Below, in pieces: positions 24,164-33,008 of a stretch of 64,000 nt of DNA. This DNA comes from Nocardia gamkensis NBRC 108242 (GTDB taxonomy: Bacteria; Actinomycetota; Actinomycetes; Mycobacteriales; Mycobacteriaceae), in the NCBI RefSeq assembly GCF_001612985.1, contig NZ_BDBM01000007.1, positions 1 through 64,000 of the forward strand, read 5' to 3'. The notes below the pieces were generated by a model, which saw only the letters and a list, made by a program, of their open reading frames with translations, had not been told where the DNA came from and ran no database searches. A program made the position numbers and the translations under genes. The stretch's first letter is position 1, and every line of letters starts with the position of its first letter.

Positions 24164-25789
24164 TCAGGCCTGGACCTCGTAGTCCACCAGCACGCGGCGC
24201 AGCAGCTTGCCGGTCGCGTTGCGCGGCAGGTCGTCGAGGAAGACCACCTCGCGCGGCACCTTGTACCGCGCCAGGTTGTTCTTCACGTACGCCTTGATCT
24301 CCTCGCCGTCGGGGGAGTGGCCCGGCTCGGGGACGACGAAGGCGCGCAGGCGCTTTCCGAACTCCACGTCGTCCACGCCGACCACCGCCACGTCGAAGAC
24401 GTCGGGCCGCTCCAGCAGCAGGTTCTCCACCTCCTGCGGGAAGACGTTCTCGCCGCCGGACACGATCATGTCGTCGTCGCGGCCGTCCACCATGAGCAGG
24501 CCGTTCTCGTCGAAGTGGCCGACGTCGCCGCTGGACATGTAGCCGTCGATGATCTGCTTGTGCCTGCCGTCGGTGTAGCCCTCGAACGGCGCGCCGCTGC
24601 GGATGAAGATCCGCCCCGTGGTGTTGATGGCGGTGACGCGCTGGTCGTTCTCGTCGTAGAGCCGCACTTCACAGGTGATCGGCGCGCGCCCGACGGTGCC
24701 GGGCGCGAGCGCGAGATCCTCCGGATTCGCCACGGTCGCCACCGCGCACTCGGTGGAGCCGTAGAGGTTGTAGAGCACCGGGCCGAACGCCTCGGTGGCC
24801 TTGATGGTGAGTTCGGGCGACAGCGCCGAACCGGCCAGCACGATCGCCTTCAGCGAGGACGTGTCGTACTTCGCCCGGATCGCCGGATCGAGCTCGACCA
24901 TCCGGTGCAGCATCGTGGGCACCGCCACGAGCATGTCGGCCTTGTGCTCGGCGACCAGTGCGAGCGTCGCCTCGGCGTCGAACCGGCGGCGCACCACCAC
25001 CTTGTTGGACAGGGCCGCGCCGACCAGCCAGGTGGCCAGGCCGGTGCTGTGGAAGATCGGCGAGACGATCACCTGGGTGCCGCGCTGCGGGAACGGGATG
25101 CGATCGACCATCTGCGCGGTGGACAGCGGAGTGACCTTGGTGCGCGGCGCGCCCTTCGGCAGGCCGGTGGTGCCACTGGTCAGGATGATGAAGCCACCGG
25201 GCTTGCTCGGCGCGGGCAGCGGATCGGCGGAGTTGGCGGCGACCAGATCGTCGATGGTCTGCGCGCCATCGGGCAGCGCGGTGCCCTCGTCGACCCAGGT
25301 GAGGTAGCGCGGCAGGTCGGTGGGCAGCGCGTCGAGCAGGCCGAGGAACTCGCTGTCGTGCAGCACCGCCCTGACCTTCTCGCGCTCGCACACCTCGGCG
25401 AACTGCGGCTTGGCGAACCCGGTGTTCATCAGTGCCACCCGCACGCCGAGCTTGCCCGCGGCGGCCATGGCGATGATCAGGCCGCGGTGATCGCGCGCGA
25501 GCAGGCCGATCACCATGCCCTCTGTGATGCCCGCCGCCTGCAATCCGCGGGCGACGGCCGTGGACCGGTCGTCCAGTTCGCGGTAGGTCAAGGCGCCTGC
25601 CTCGTCCACGATGCCGGGCGCGTCCGGCGCCACCCGCGCGGAGTGCCTGATCAAGGTGGCCTGGGGGCCGAGGATGCGCGATTCCTTCATCGTCCGCAGC
25701 GTTTCCAGTGGCTTCCGGGGATCGGTGACACCCCGGGAGCGCAGCACACCCAGCGCCTTCACGGCCTCCAGCGTGTGGGCCAAGTTCAT
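24164..25789 (-). CDS. Long-chain acyl-CoA synthetase (FadD-type), copy 2
   Basis: 541 aa, ATG 25789. Same family as copy 1 with intact adenylation motifs: ILTSGTTGLPKGAP, NLYGSTECAVATV, GRDDDMIVSGGENVFP and the final LPRNATGKLLRRV. Several segments are nearly identical in both (VLHDSEF, MNTGFAKPQFA), so a tandem duplication followed by divergence is likely. Mycobacterial homologues of this type include FadD12, but no symbol is assigned. It is divergent from the gene at 26040, with about 250 bp between them that must hold both promoters. Confidence 0.92.
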   Translation of the reverse strand: MNLAHTLEAVKALGVLRSRGVTDPRKPLETLRTMKESRILGPQATLIRHSARVAPDAPGIVDEAGALTYRELDDRSTAVARGLQAAGITEGMVIGLLARDHRGLIIAMAAAGKLGVRVALMNTGFAKPQFAEVCEREKVRAVLHDSEFLGLLDALPTDLPRYLTWVDEGTALPDGAQTIDDLVAANSADPLPAPSKPGGFIILTSGTTGLPKGAPRTKVTPLSTAQMVDRIPFPQRGTQVIVSPIFHSTGLATWLVGAALSNKVVVRRRFDAEATLALVAEHKADMLVAVPTMLHRMVELDPAIRAKYDTSSLKAIVLAGSALSPELTIKATEAFGPVLYNLYGSTECAVATVANPEDLALAPGTVGRAPITCEVRLYDENDQRVTAINTTGRIFIRSGAPFEGYTDGRHKQIIDGYMSSGDVGHFDENGLLMVDGRDDDMIVSGGENVFPQEVENLLLERPDVFDVAVVGVDDVEFGKRLRAFVVPEPGHSPDGEEIKAYVKNNLARYKVPREVVFLDDLPRNATGKLLRRVLVDYEVQA

Positions 25790-26039
25790 GTCGAATTACC
25801 TCCACAAAACCCTCGCGTCGGTCCTCGACCTAGCGAACCGGTACGGCGTGTTGACTTGCCACCGTAGCAGTGCGGAGTGTGACAGGTCACAATTGAACCG
25901 GACAAATCAGTCTCGGATCGGTAGCGTTCGCCGCTGGTAGGAGCGCTGCGCGGCACGATTCCGGGTTTCGGCTAGTGGCTACCGGTCGGTAGCGATACCC
26001 TCGCAACGTCCCGAGCCCGCTCGAAGGGAGATGCGGCCG

Positions 26040-26642
26040 ATGTCCGATCCGCAGGACCGCAAACCGTTCATCGATGTTCCCGGCGATCTGCCCGGCATCC
26101 GGAGTCTGTTCGCGTTCAAGCCCGAAACCGGCGCGGCGCTGAGCGAATTCGCGCAAACCTTGTTGCGTGGGTCGTCTCCGCTGACGCCGGGGGAGCGCGA
26201 GACGATCGCCGCGTACGTGTCCTCGCGCAACGAGACCTATTTCTGCACACAGTCGCACGCGGCGACGGCGGCGGTGCTGGTGGACGGCGGCCGCGACGTG
26301 ATCGATGCCGTCATCCAAGACGTGGAGTCCGCCGCGATCGATCCGAAACTCCGTGCGCTGCTGCGGATCGCGGACAAGGTGCGGCAGTCCGGGCTGGCGG
26401 TGACCCCCGAGGACGTCGAGCAGGCGCGCGCGGCGGGCGCGAAAGACGAGGACATCCACGACGCGGTACTGGTAGCGGCCGCGTTCTGCATGTTCAACCG
26501 CTACGTCGACGGCCTCGCCACGATCGCGCCCCGGGAACGCGCGGCCTACGAGCAGATGGGCGCGGTGCTCGCCACCGCCGGATACGTCGCCGCCGGGGCG
26601 GCGCCCGGATCAGCGCCTGGCGCTGGCGAGGGCGACCAGTAG
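26040..26642 (+). CDS. AhpD-like / carboxymuconolactone decarboxylase-family protein
   Basis: 200 aa, ATG 26040 with AAGGGAG eight bases upstream. All-helical; contains the AhpD-type active-site pattern ExxxCxxxH in RNETYFCTQSHAATA near residue 70. Peroxidase-related enzymes of this family use the cysteine and histidine for peroxide reduction; only one cysteine of the usual CxxC pair is present, so the exact chemistry is unclear. Its 3' end overlaps the convergent wHTH gene by 33 bp. The C-terminal 20 residues are glycine/alanine-rich. Confidence 0.8.
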   Translation: MSDPQDRKPFIDVPGDLPGIRSLFAFKPETGAALSEFAQTLLRGSSPLTPGERETIAAYVSSRNETYFCTQSHAATAAVLVDGGRDVIDAVIQDVESAAIDPKLRALLRIADKVRQSGLAVTPEDVEQARAAGAKDEDIHDAVLVAAAFCMFNRYVDGLATIAPRERAAYEQMGAVLATAGYVAAGAAPGSAPGAGEGDQ

Positions 26643-27110
26643 GGGAACCACCCTGGCGGCCGGGACCTCGAACCGGCCGCGGCCCGCGGTGTGCAGCCAA
26701 CCCACCGCGGCCAGCTGCCGCAGATGGTGATAGATCTGGCCGGAGTCGCCGACACCGTCCACCCCGGCGAGTTCGGCCGCGGTTCTGCGCCCGCCCATGA
26801 TCTCGCGCAGCAGACGCAGCCGGACCGGGCTGCCCAGTGCGGCAAGGCATTCGGCGGTCTCGGCCCAGTCGTCCTCGATGAGGTCGCCGGTGGTGAACCT
26901 GGCCTGCCATGCGCGCTGCTGGTCGTTGGGCAGGCGGACCGACCCGGCGAAGACGACGCCGCCGTTGGGCTCGTCGGCCGCCGCGAACTCCTCCTGTAGG
27001 CGAGCCACCGCCCACTCCGGGGTGACCGGGGGAAGGCTCTCCGGCCGTACATTCTCTTCCAGCGCGCTGAGCCGCCGCTCCAGCTCGGCGACTCGGTCTT
27101 CCAGACTCAC
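26610..27110 (-). CDS. ArsR-type winged-helix regulator with coiled-coil N-terminus
   Basis: 166 aa, GTG 27110. Residues 1-20 form a heptad-like coiled coil (SLEDRVAELERRLSALEENV). The winged helix lies near residues 85-155: CLAALGSPVRLRLLREIMGG, then SGQIYHHLRQLAAVGWL as the recognition helix. There are no metal-binding cysteines, so it probably senses another signal or acts as a dimeric regulator through its coiled coil. It is convergent with, and overlaps, the AhpD-like gene. Confidence 0.82.
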   Translation of the reverse strand: MSLEDRVAELERRLSALEENVRPESLPPVTPEWAVARLQEEFAAADEPNGGVVFAGSVRLPNDQQRAWQARFTTGDLIEDDWAETAECLAALGSPVRLRLLREIMGGRRTAAELAGVDGVGDSGQIYHHLRQLAAVGWLHTAGRGRFEVPAARVVPLLVALASARR

Positions 27111-27194
27111 GAATCCAAAAGTTACGGAAGTGCGTATCCTCCGACAAACCGAGGGCTCCGGTCCCGCGGGCGGCGGGAGCCGGAGCCCGCGATC

Positions 27195-27827
27195 TCAGTT
27201 GTAGACGGCGCCGAACGAGGGGACCGAGATCGTGCCCAGCCGGTAGGCGTATCCGTCCGGGTTCTCGTCGCTCACGGGCACCGACCAGCGGTGCCACAGC
27301 GATCCGTACACCGCGGCGACGACCGGGCCCGCGCCGGTGTCCAGGGCGCGGGTGCGAATGGTGGTGTCCACCGGAACATCGTTGTGCTCGTAGAGAAGTT
27401 CGGTGCCGCTGCGTCCGTTGGCCAGGTTGACCCACAGCACTTCGAGCTTCGCGCCGCCCTGGTTCGGCGAGATGGTGCCCGGTCCGCCGAAGAACCCGAG
27501 ACGGAATCCGTCGACTCCGAGAGCGATGCCCGATCCGTATACGCCGGGCCCCTCTCCTCGTCCGATATCCGACTGCGCCGGGATCTGGAACGGTTGCGCG
27601 GGCAAGGCCACCTGCTCGGCCTCGGCCAGCTGCCCGGAGGCGATCAGCCGATCCACCGCCTGCTCGGCTGCGGCGTTCCCGGCCGCGGCGGCACGCAGTT
27701 GCTGCGCGGCGGCAGTCCAGTCCACCATGGCAGGCTGCGCGGCGGCGTGCCCGGCGAAGGGCGCTACCAGCACCGCGGTGGCGGCGAAGGCGGTAGCGAG
27801 GCGACGCGTAAGACTCAGTCGTTGCAT
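27195..27827 (-). CDS. Secreted protein of unknown function
   Basis: 210 aa, ATG 27827. Clear Sec signal peptide with cleavage after AGHAAAQ (about residue 31). A helical region rich in alanine (TAAAQQLRAAAAGNAAAEQ) follows, then a beta-rich C-terminal domain with LGFFGGPGTISPNQGGAKLE and LWHRWSVPVSDENPDGY. Proteins of this form are common secreted proteins in Nocardia and Mycobacterium. There is no obvious catalytic motif. It is 84 bp downstream of the regulator on the same strand but may be transcribed alone. Confidence 0.78.
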   Translation of the reverse strand: MQRLSLTRRLATAFAATAVLVAPFAGHAAAQPAMVDWTAAAQQLRAAAAGNAAAEQAVDRLIASGQLAEAEQVALPAQPFQIPAQSDIGRGEGPGVYGSGIALGVDGFRLGFFGGPGTISPNQGGAKLEVLWVNLANGRSGTELLYEHNDVPVDTTIRTRALDTGAGPVVAAVYGSLWHRWSVPVSDENPDGYAYRLGTISVPSFGAVYN

Positions 27828-28297
27828 AACCAGTTCTCCTCGAAGTTTTCTGGTACAGCTCGAGTGAAAATACGTCCGCTGATTCGTCGATCCAGCGACT
27901 CAGGGCGATAGGCTGCCTGGTCGGTGCGCCGCCTGTCCAGGGGTGAGCGCCGAATGGCGTGATCGTGTCGTTGACTCATCGACGCAGCGGCGTGCTCGTC
28001 AGCGGGCCGAGCGCGATGGATACTAGGGGCGCAGCGGTTTCCACGCCGCGCGAGGCCTCTGCGAAACGGGCCGCCGACGACGTTCGGATGCTCGCTCGTG
28101 GACATCATGCGTCAACCGATATGGCTGCCTACCGGGGGCTGCGGGGGCGCATGCTCGATAAACCGTTCCGTATGGTCTGGCCGAGGGTAGTGTGGGGTTC
28201 GAGGCGACCGCCGAATCCGCGGCGGCGGTGACCGTATCTGTACGGTGTGCCACCCAATCGGGCGTCATCGATCGCGAATGAGCGGAGAATCCAGAAA
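27828..28297. other. Divergent gap, promoter region
   Basis: About 470 bp between a leftward secreted-protein gene and the rightward acyltransferase unit. The open frames are arginine-rich and lack ribosome binding sites. It should contain two promoters; no clear operator is seen. Confidence 0.4.
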
Positions 28298-28462
28298 ATG
28301 CATCGAAGTAACCGGTCACCCCTGTTCAGCCATCCGAGTGAGCCCGCCGAGGTCGGCGCGCCTGCGGCCGGCGTTCCCGTGCCCGTATTCAGCGACGTCG
28401 TCTCCGCGACGCCGTCCGCGGCGACCGACGAAGCGGGACCGGTCGACTCCGGCGGCGATTAG
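28298..28462 (+). CDS. Possible small protein coupled to the acyltransferase
   Basis: 54 aa, ATG 28298, with GGAG ten bases upstream. The protein is polar, rich in proline, serine and alanine, with no membrane segment (HRSNRSPLFSHPSEPAE). Its TAG overlaps the GTG of the acyltransferase by one base, which supports translation through this frame. It may be a real small protein or just a leader. Confidence 0.4.
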   Translation: MHRSNRSPLFSHPSEPAEVGAPAAGVPVPVFSDVVSATPSAATDEAGPVDSGGD

Positions 28463-29373
28463 TGCATCCGGCCGGCGGGGTGTGGGACCTGGGTTACGCC
28501 GCCGGCTGGCGGCTGGTGCGCGCCCTGCCGGAATCGCTGGCCGTCCGCCTCTTCGACGCGGGCGCCGAACGCGCGGCCCGCGACGGTGGACCGAACCAGT
28601 TGCGCCGCAATCTCTCCCGTGTCCTGGGCACCGCGCCGGAGGAGGTGCCGCATACGCTGGTCCGGGCGAGCCTGCGCTCTTATGCCCGGTACTGGCGCGA
28701 AGCCTTTCGGCTGCCGTCGATGGACCCGGTGCGACTGGCCGACACCATCGAATCCTCGGCGACCGGGCTGGAACACATCCACCAGGCGGTCGAACGCGGC
28801 ACCGGCGCGGTACTCGCCCTGCCGCACAGCGGTAATTGGGACCTTGCCGGAGTCTGGCTGGTGCAACGCGTCGGCTCACCGACTGTGGTGGCGGAGCGGC
28901 TCGCGCCGGAATCATTGTTCCGGCGCTTCGTCCGTTTCCGTGAACGTCTGGGTTTCGAGATCATCCCGCTCACCGGCACCGCGACGCCGCCGTTCCCGCA
29001 GCTGCTCGCCAGGATCCGGCAGGGACGGATAGTCGGACTGCTCGGTGAACGCGACCTGTCCGGTACGGGAGTACCGGTCACCTTCTTCGGTGAGCCTGCT
29101 CGGCTGCCTGCCGGTCCGGCCCGGCTGGCGATCGACACCGGCGCGCCACTGCTTCCCGTGCACTGCTGGTTCACCCCGGACGGTTGGGGAGTCCACGTGG
29201 ATCCCCCGCTCGACACCAGCCGTGGAGTGGGGGAGACCACCCAGGCGCTGGCCGATCGCTTCGCCGCCGGTATCGCCGCGCACCCCGCCGACTGGCACAT
29301 GCTCCAGCCCCTCTGGACGGCCGACCTCACCGCCGCCCAGCTCGCGCGCCGGCGTGCCGCCCCGCCGGACTGA
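28462..29373 (+). CDS. LpxL/PatA-type lysophospholipid acyltransferase
   Basis: 303 aa, GTG 28462 overlapping the stop of a small frame. The HX4D catalytic motif is HSGNWD near residue 119, followed by ERLAPESLFRRFVRFRERLG and GLLGERDLSGTGVPVTFFG, the usual acceptor-binding blocks. In mycolata this family transfers palmitate to phosphatidylinositol mannosides (PatA), acting at the inner face of the membrane. The usual neighbours pgsA and pimA are absent, so this is probably a second, specialised copy. No true membrane anchor is seen, as expected for PatA. Confidence 0.85.
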   Translation: MHPAGGVWDLGYAAGWRLVRALPESLAVRLFDAGAERAARDGGPNQLRRNLSRVLGTAPEEVPHTLVRASLRSYARYWREAFRLPSMDPVRLADTIESSATGLEHIHQAVERGTGAVLALPHSGNWDLAGVWLVQRVGSPTVVAERLAPESLFRRFVRFRERLGFEIIPLTGTATPPFPQLLARIRQGRIVGLLGERDLSGTGVPVTFFGEPARLPAGPARLAIDTGAPLLPVHCWFTPDGWGVHVDPPLDTSRGVGETTQALADRFAAGIAAHPADWHMLQPLWTADLTAAQLARRRAAPPD

Positions 29374-29536
29374 AGCCGCTCCACACGGGAAAATTCCGCC
29401 AACGACCAGCGCGGATGCGTGCCGTCACCGAGTAGAATCGAAGTATTCGGAGGCATCCCGCGCGCCGACCGCTCGAGGTCGCGCCGTCCCCGATCCGAAA
29501 TTCCGGTCCCTCCGTGGATCGCGACAGGAGCGTCTC

Positions 29537-30058
29537 ATGACGCAACAGCTACGCCCCATCACCAACCACGCCGACATGGGCGCTCACGCGGTGGGTTCCC
29601 ACAGCGACCGACAACCCTTCTCCGCCCCGACCCGCACCCCTCGAGTCCTCCTGCGCCCCGCCGGCGGCGCTCCCGCCCGGATCGGCGGTGCGTGGTGGCC
29701 GTGGACGTCGAATCTCACCGCGGAACTCCACGACCTGATCACCGCTCTCACGCCCCGGCTCGGCGAACTCGATCGCATCGGATTCGACTGGAACGCCATC
29801 AGCGTCGCCCAGCGCCGCATAGATGACGACGACGGCATCCGTATCCACGGCCCGGTGACCGGCCAGCCCGCCTACACCATGCGACTGGTCGGAAGCAATG
29901 GCACCAGCCTGACCCTTTTGGTGATTCCCGCCGACACCGACCCCCGGATCGCCGACCGACGCATGCGCCGAGCAGCGGGACAAGGGGCCGACCGGGAATC
30001 CTCCACCGGAGCACCGCATCGCGACCTCATCCAAGAAAGCGAGCGAACCCGATCCTGA
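29537..30058 (+). CDS. DUF5994-like protein
   Basis: 173 aa, ATG 29537 with GGAG seven bases upstream. The core reads RVLLRPAGGAPARIGGAWWPWTSNLTAEL then LGELDRIGFDWNAISVAQRRI and ends in a polar tail with many charged residues. The GAWWP motif and the following TAEL helix are characteristic of the DUF5994 group, which is widespread in Nocardia and Mycobacterium and often present in several copies. The function is not known. It stands alone with its own ribosome binding site. Confidence 0.7.
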   Translation: MTQQLRPITNHADMGAHAVGSHSDRQPFSAPTRTPRVLLRPAGGAPARIGGAWWPWTSNLTAELHDLITALTPRLGELDRIGFDWNAISVAQRRIDDDDGIRIHGPVTGQPAYTMRLVGSNGTSLTLLVIPADTDPRIADRRMRRAAGQGADRESSTGAPHRDLIQESERTRS

Positions 30059-30064
30059 GATGCC

Positions 30065-30145
30065 TCAGTCGCCGGGCAACCCCCACGCGAATCCAGCGGC
30101 GATCACGAAACAACTGACAATCGAAATGAGAACAATGCTCCACAT
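30065..30145 (-). CDS. Possible 26-residue membrane peptide
   Basis: ATG 30145 opens a frame with one hydrophobic helix and a short charged end (MWSIVLISIVSCFVIAAG, then FAWGLPGD). No clear ribosome binding site is seen, and the frame is convergent with the DUF5994 gene. Included because it is clean and hydrophobic; it may be a chance frame. Confidence 0.3.
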   Translation of the reverse strand: MWSIVLISIVSCFVIAAGFAWGLPGD

Positions 30146-30209
30146 GTGCGCGAAGGATACGGAACATCCGGTCCGGAAGCCATAGCCTCCTGATCGCCTG
30201 GAAAACAGA

Positions 30210-30246
30210 AAATCCGGTGCGAGTCCGAGAAGCTCGCACCGGATTT
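30210..30246. terminator. 14-bp perfect hairpin terminator
   Basis: AAATCCGGTGCGAG and CTCGCACCGGATTT are exact complements with a nine-base loop; the A/T ends give a short T-run in either direction. It lies just after the acyl-CoA dehydrogenase stop and between convergent units, so it can be bidirectional. Confidence 0.85.
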
Positions 30247-30272
30247 CGCTACCCGGATCGTCTAAGCCGGTA

Positions 30273-31502
30273 TCACTTCAGCTCGGCGCTGGTCTTGCCG
30301 AGGACGCGCCGGGCCACGATGAGCTGCTGGATCTGCTGGGTGCCTTCGAAGATGTCCAGGATCTTGGAGTCACGGCCCCACTTCTCCAGCAGGGTGCGCT
30401 GGGAGTAGCCGATGGCCCCGGCCAGTTCGACGGCCTTCAAGGTGACGTCGGTGCCGGTGCGGCCCGCCTTCGCCTTGGACATGGACGCCTCGAGCGAGTT
30501 GGGCTTCTTGTTGTCGGCCATCCACGCCGCACGCAGGGCGAGCAGGTAGGCGGCCTCGTAATCGGCTTCCATCCGCAGGAATTCGGCGGCGGCGGCGTGC
30601 TGGTTGTTGGCCGGGCTGTCGTAGGAGATCTCCACACCGGCGCCGGTCAGGATCGAGCGCAGCTCTTCGAGCGCGGCGCGGGCGACGCCGATCGCCATCG
30701 CGGCGACGAGCGGACGGGTGTTGTCGAAGGTCTGCATGACCCCGGCAAAACCCTTCTCCACGTTGACTTCCGGGCTGCCGAGGATGTTGTCCTTCGGAAT
30801 CCGGCAGTCCTGCAACAGCAGCACGGCGGTGTCGGAGGCCTTGATGCCGAGCTTGTGCTCGAGCCGGGCCACCGAGAGGCCGGGAGCGTCGCGCGGCACG
30901 ACGAACGACTTGATCGCCGCGCGTCCGAGGCTCTTGTCCACCGTCGCCCAGACCACGATGTGGGTCGAGCGCTGGCCCGCGGTGACGAAGATCTTCTCGC
31001 CGTTGAGCACCCACTCGTCGCCGTCGAGCACGGCGGTGGTGGACACGGCGGCGGAGTCGGAGCCGAACGACGGCTCGGTGATCGCCATCGAGGCCCACAC
31101 CTTGCCGAAGCGCTTCAACTGCTCGTCGGTGGCCACGGCGGCGATGGCCGCGTTGCCCAGGCCCTGGTAGGGGATCGACAGCATGAGGCCGACGTCGCCC
31201 CACGAGGTCTCCAGCGCGTTCAGCAGCGCGGACATGTTGCCGCCGTTGGTGTTGCCGAGCAGCTCGGTGGCGTGACGGTCGGTGTCGCTGTCGTCGGAAC
31301 GGCCACCGGCGGCGCCGCCGATCTTCTGGGTGCCGGAGTCGGCCAGACCCTCGACCATGGCGGCCATGGTGTCCAGCTCGACCGGGTAGTCGTGCTCGGC
31401 GAGGTCGTACTTGCGCGAGATCGGGCGGAAGATCTCCTGCGCGACCTGGTGCGCCTGGTTCGCGCTGGCCCGCAGCTTCTTGGGGAGTTCGAGATTGATC
31501 AT
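30273..31502 (-). CDS. Acyl-CoA dehydrogenase, second gene of a pair
   Basis: 409 aa, ATG 31502. Standard acyl-CoA dehydrogenase domains: helical N-terminus, the FAD-contacting segment MAITEPSFGSDSAAVSTTAV in the middle, and the C-terminal helices with ILDIFEGTQQIQQ, whose glutamate is at the position of the catalytic base. It is 33 bp after the preceding dehydrogenase gene, so both are co-transcribed. Paired fadE genes of actinobacteria often encode heteromeric enzymes, which is possible here. The substrate, probably a fatty acyl-CoA or branched side chain, cannot be told. Confidence 0.92.
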   Translation of the reverse strand: MINLELPKKLRASANQAHQVAQEIFRPISRKYDLAEHDYPVELDTMAAMVEGLADSGTQKIGGAAGGRSDDSDTDRHATELLGNTNGGNMSALLNALETSWGDVGLMLSIPYQGLGNAAIAAVATDEQLKRFGKVWASMAITEPSFGSDSAAVSTTAVLDGDEWVLNGEKIFVTAGQRSTHIVVWATVDKSLGRAAIKSFVVPRDAPGLSVARLEHKLGIKASDTAVLLLQDCRIPKDNILGSPEVNVEKGFAGVMQTFDNTRPLVAAMAIGVARAALEELRSILTGAGVEISYDSPANNQHAAAAEFLRMEADYEAAYLLALRAAWMADNKKPNSLEASMSKAKAGRTGTDVTLKAVELAGAIGYSQRTLLEKWGRDSKILDIFEGTQQIQQLIVARRVLGKTSAELK

Positions 31503-31535
31503 GGGTGAGGTCTCCTGGAAAACGGAACGGGCCGG

Positions 31536-32924
31536 TTAGATGAGCACGACACCTTCGGCGATGCCGATGGCCCGCAGGTCGCGGTACCAGCGCTCGACCG
31601 GGTGTTCCTTGGTGAAGCCGTGACCGCCGAGCAGCTGCACGCCGTCCAGGCCGATCTGCATGCCCTTGTCGGTGGCGAGTTTGCGCGCCAGCGCCGCCTC
31701 GCGGCCGAAGGACAGGCCCTGCTCCGCGCGGGAAGCGCCGCGCAGCGTCACCAGTCGCAGGCCGTCGAGTTCGATGGCGATGTTGGCGACCATGAAGGCG
31801 ACCGCCTGACGGTGCGAGATCGGCTCGCCGAACGCTTCGCGCTCGTTGACGTACGGGATCACATAGTCCAGCACGGCCTTACCGGTGCCCGCGGCGAGCG
31901 AAGCCCAGCCGAGGCGGGCCAGGCGCACGGCGTCGGCGTACTCCTCGGCGCGGGTCGCGGCGTCACCATCGCCCAGGATGGCGTCGGTGCCGACCGCGAC
32001 GTTGTCCAGGATCAGGCGGCCCAGGCCCGCGGCGCGCAGACCCATGCTCGGGTCGGCCTCCACCACCAGGCCCGGCGCGTCCGACTCGACGATGAACAGC
32101 GCGGGACGGCCGTCCAGCTCCGCGGCGACGAGGAACAACTCGGCATCGGCCGCGGCGGGCACCAGGCTCTTCACGCCCGAGATGCGGTAGCCGCTGGGCG
32201 AGCGCACCGCCTTGGTGTCCAGGGCGAACGGATCGAACAGGGCGCGCGGCTCGCTGATCACCACGGAGGCCTGCGGCACGTTCTCACCGGTGAAGGACGG
32301 CAGGTAGGTCTTCTGCTGCGCGTCGCTGCCCCACTGCGAGAGCGCGACCGCGACGCCGCTGGGCGCCAGGATGGGCAGGGCCAGACCCATGTCGCCGTGC
32401 GCGAGCGCCTCGGCGACCAGCGAGTTGGTCACCGCACCACGCTCGGAGGCCGCACCCTCGAGTTCCTCGGGCACGTTGATCAGGGTGATGCCGAGTTCGG
32501 CGGCGCGCTCGAGCAGGTCGCGGGGCGCCTTGGCGGCGTTGTCGGCCTCGTAGGCGGCCGGGCGCAGGATCTCGGCGGCGAACTCCCGCACCGTCTCGAC
32601 GATCATCTGCTGTTCGTCCGACGGCGTCAGGTCGAAGAAGTCCTTGTTCTTCGCCTCGTTGGTGGCCAGGCGCTTCGGCGCGCCGCTGCCCGCCACCCTG
32701 GCGAACGCGCGGGTGGCCGCGCCGAGCGTGCGGAAGCCGGTCTTGGTGCCCTCATAGGTGACGCGCTCGATCGGCTTGCGCAGGTTGTATTTCTCGGCGA
32801 GTTCCGACCCGGTGAGAGTCGTCATGACCCGCATCGCCGCGCCCATCCAATCCCGCTTGGGTTGGGTCAGGCCGACCGCGGACGTGTCTGGACGTCGCTT
32901 CGTTGCGCTGTCTCGAGTGCTCAT
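31536..32924 (-). CDS. Acyl-CoA dehydrogenase, first gene of a pair
   Basis: 462 aa from ATG 32924 (AGG five bases upstream); two further start codons lie at 32927 and 32930. An N-terminal extension of about 100 residues (RKPIERVTYEGTKTGFRTLG) precedes the core domain. Core motifs: FFDLTPSDEQQMIVETVREF, ISEPRALFDPFALDTKAV at the middle domain and DGVQLLGGHGFTKEHPVERW near the end. The protein ends AEGVVLI, aligning with the catalytic-glutamate loop but cut short. It may form a heteromer with its downstream neighbour. A double palindromic operator lies 48 bp upstream. Confidence 0.9.
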   Translation of the reverse strand: MSTRDSATKRRPDTSAVGLTQPKRDWMGAAMRVMTTLTGSELAEKYNLRKPIERVTYEGTKTGFRTLGAATRAFARVAGSGAPKRLATNEAKNKDFFDLTPSDEQQMIVETVREFAAEILRPAAYEADNAAKAPRDLLERAAELGITLINVPEELEGAASERGAVTNSLVAEALAHGDMGLALPILAPSGVAVALSQWGSDAQQKTYLPSFTGENVPQASVVISEPRALFDPFALDTKAVRSPSGYRISGVKSLVPAAADAELFLVAAELDGRPALFIVESDAPGLVVEADPSMGLRAAGLGRLILDNVAVGTDAILGDGDAATRAEEYADAVRLARLGWASLAAGTGKAVLDYVIPYVNEREAFGEPISHRQAVAFMVANIAIELDGLRLVTLRGASRAEQGLSFGREAALARKLATDKGMQIGLDGVQLLGGHGFTKEHPVERWYRDLRAIGIAEGVVLI

Positions 32925-32971
32925 CATCACCTGTTTTCTCGGACGGTTCGGTGCGGTCTGTCTCCGGCTAT

Positions 32972-33008
32972 CTTACTCCAGAGTAAGGCTATCTTACTGC
33001 TGAGTAAG
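32972..33008. promoter_or_regulatory. Two tandem palindromic operators before the dehydrogenase pair
   Basis: CTTACTCCAGAGTAAG at 32972-32987 and CTTACTGCTGAGTAAG at 32993-33008 share the form CTTACT-N4-AGTAAG and are 21 bp apart centre to centre, two helical turns. This is the layout for cooperative binding of a TetR-type dimer pair. No regulator gene is next to it. Confidence 0.8.

Noticed and set aside
22191..24182. 663-codon frame on the plus strand across the first fadD
   Set aside because: Composition is that of an antisense shadow (many H, R, G, D), while the minus strand has intact adenylation motifs.
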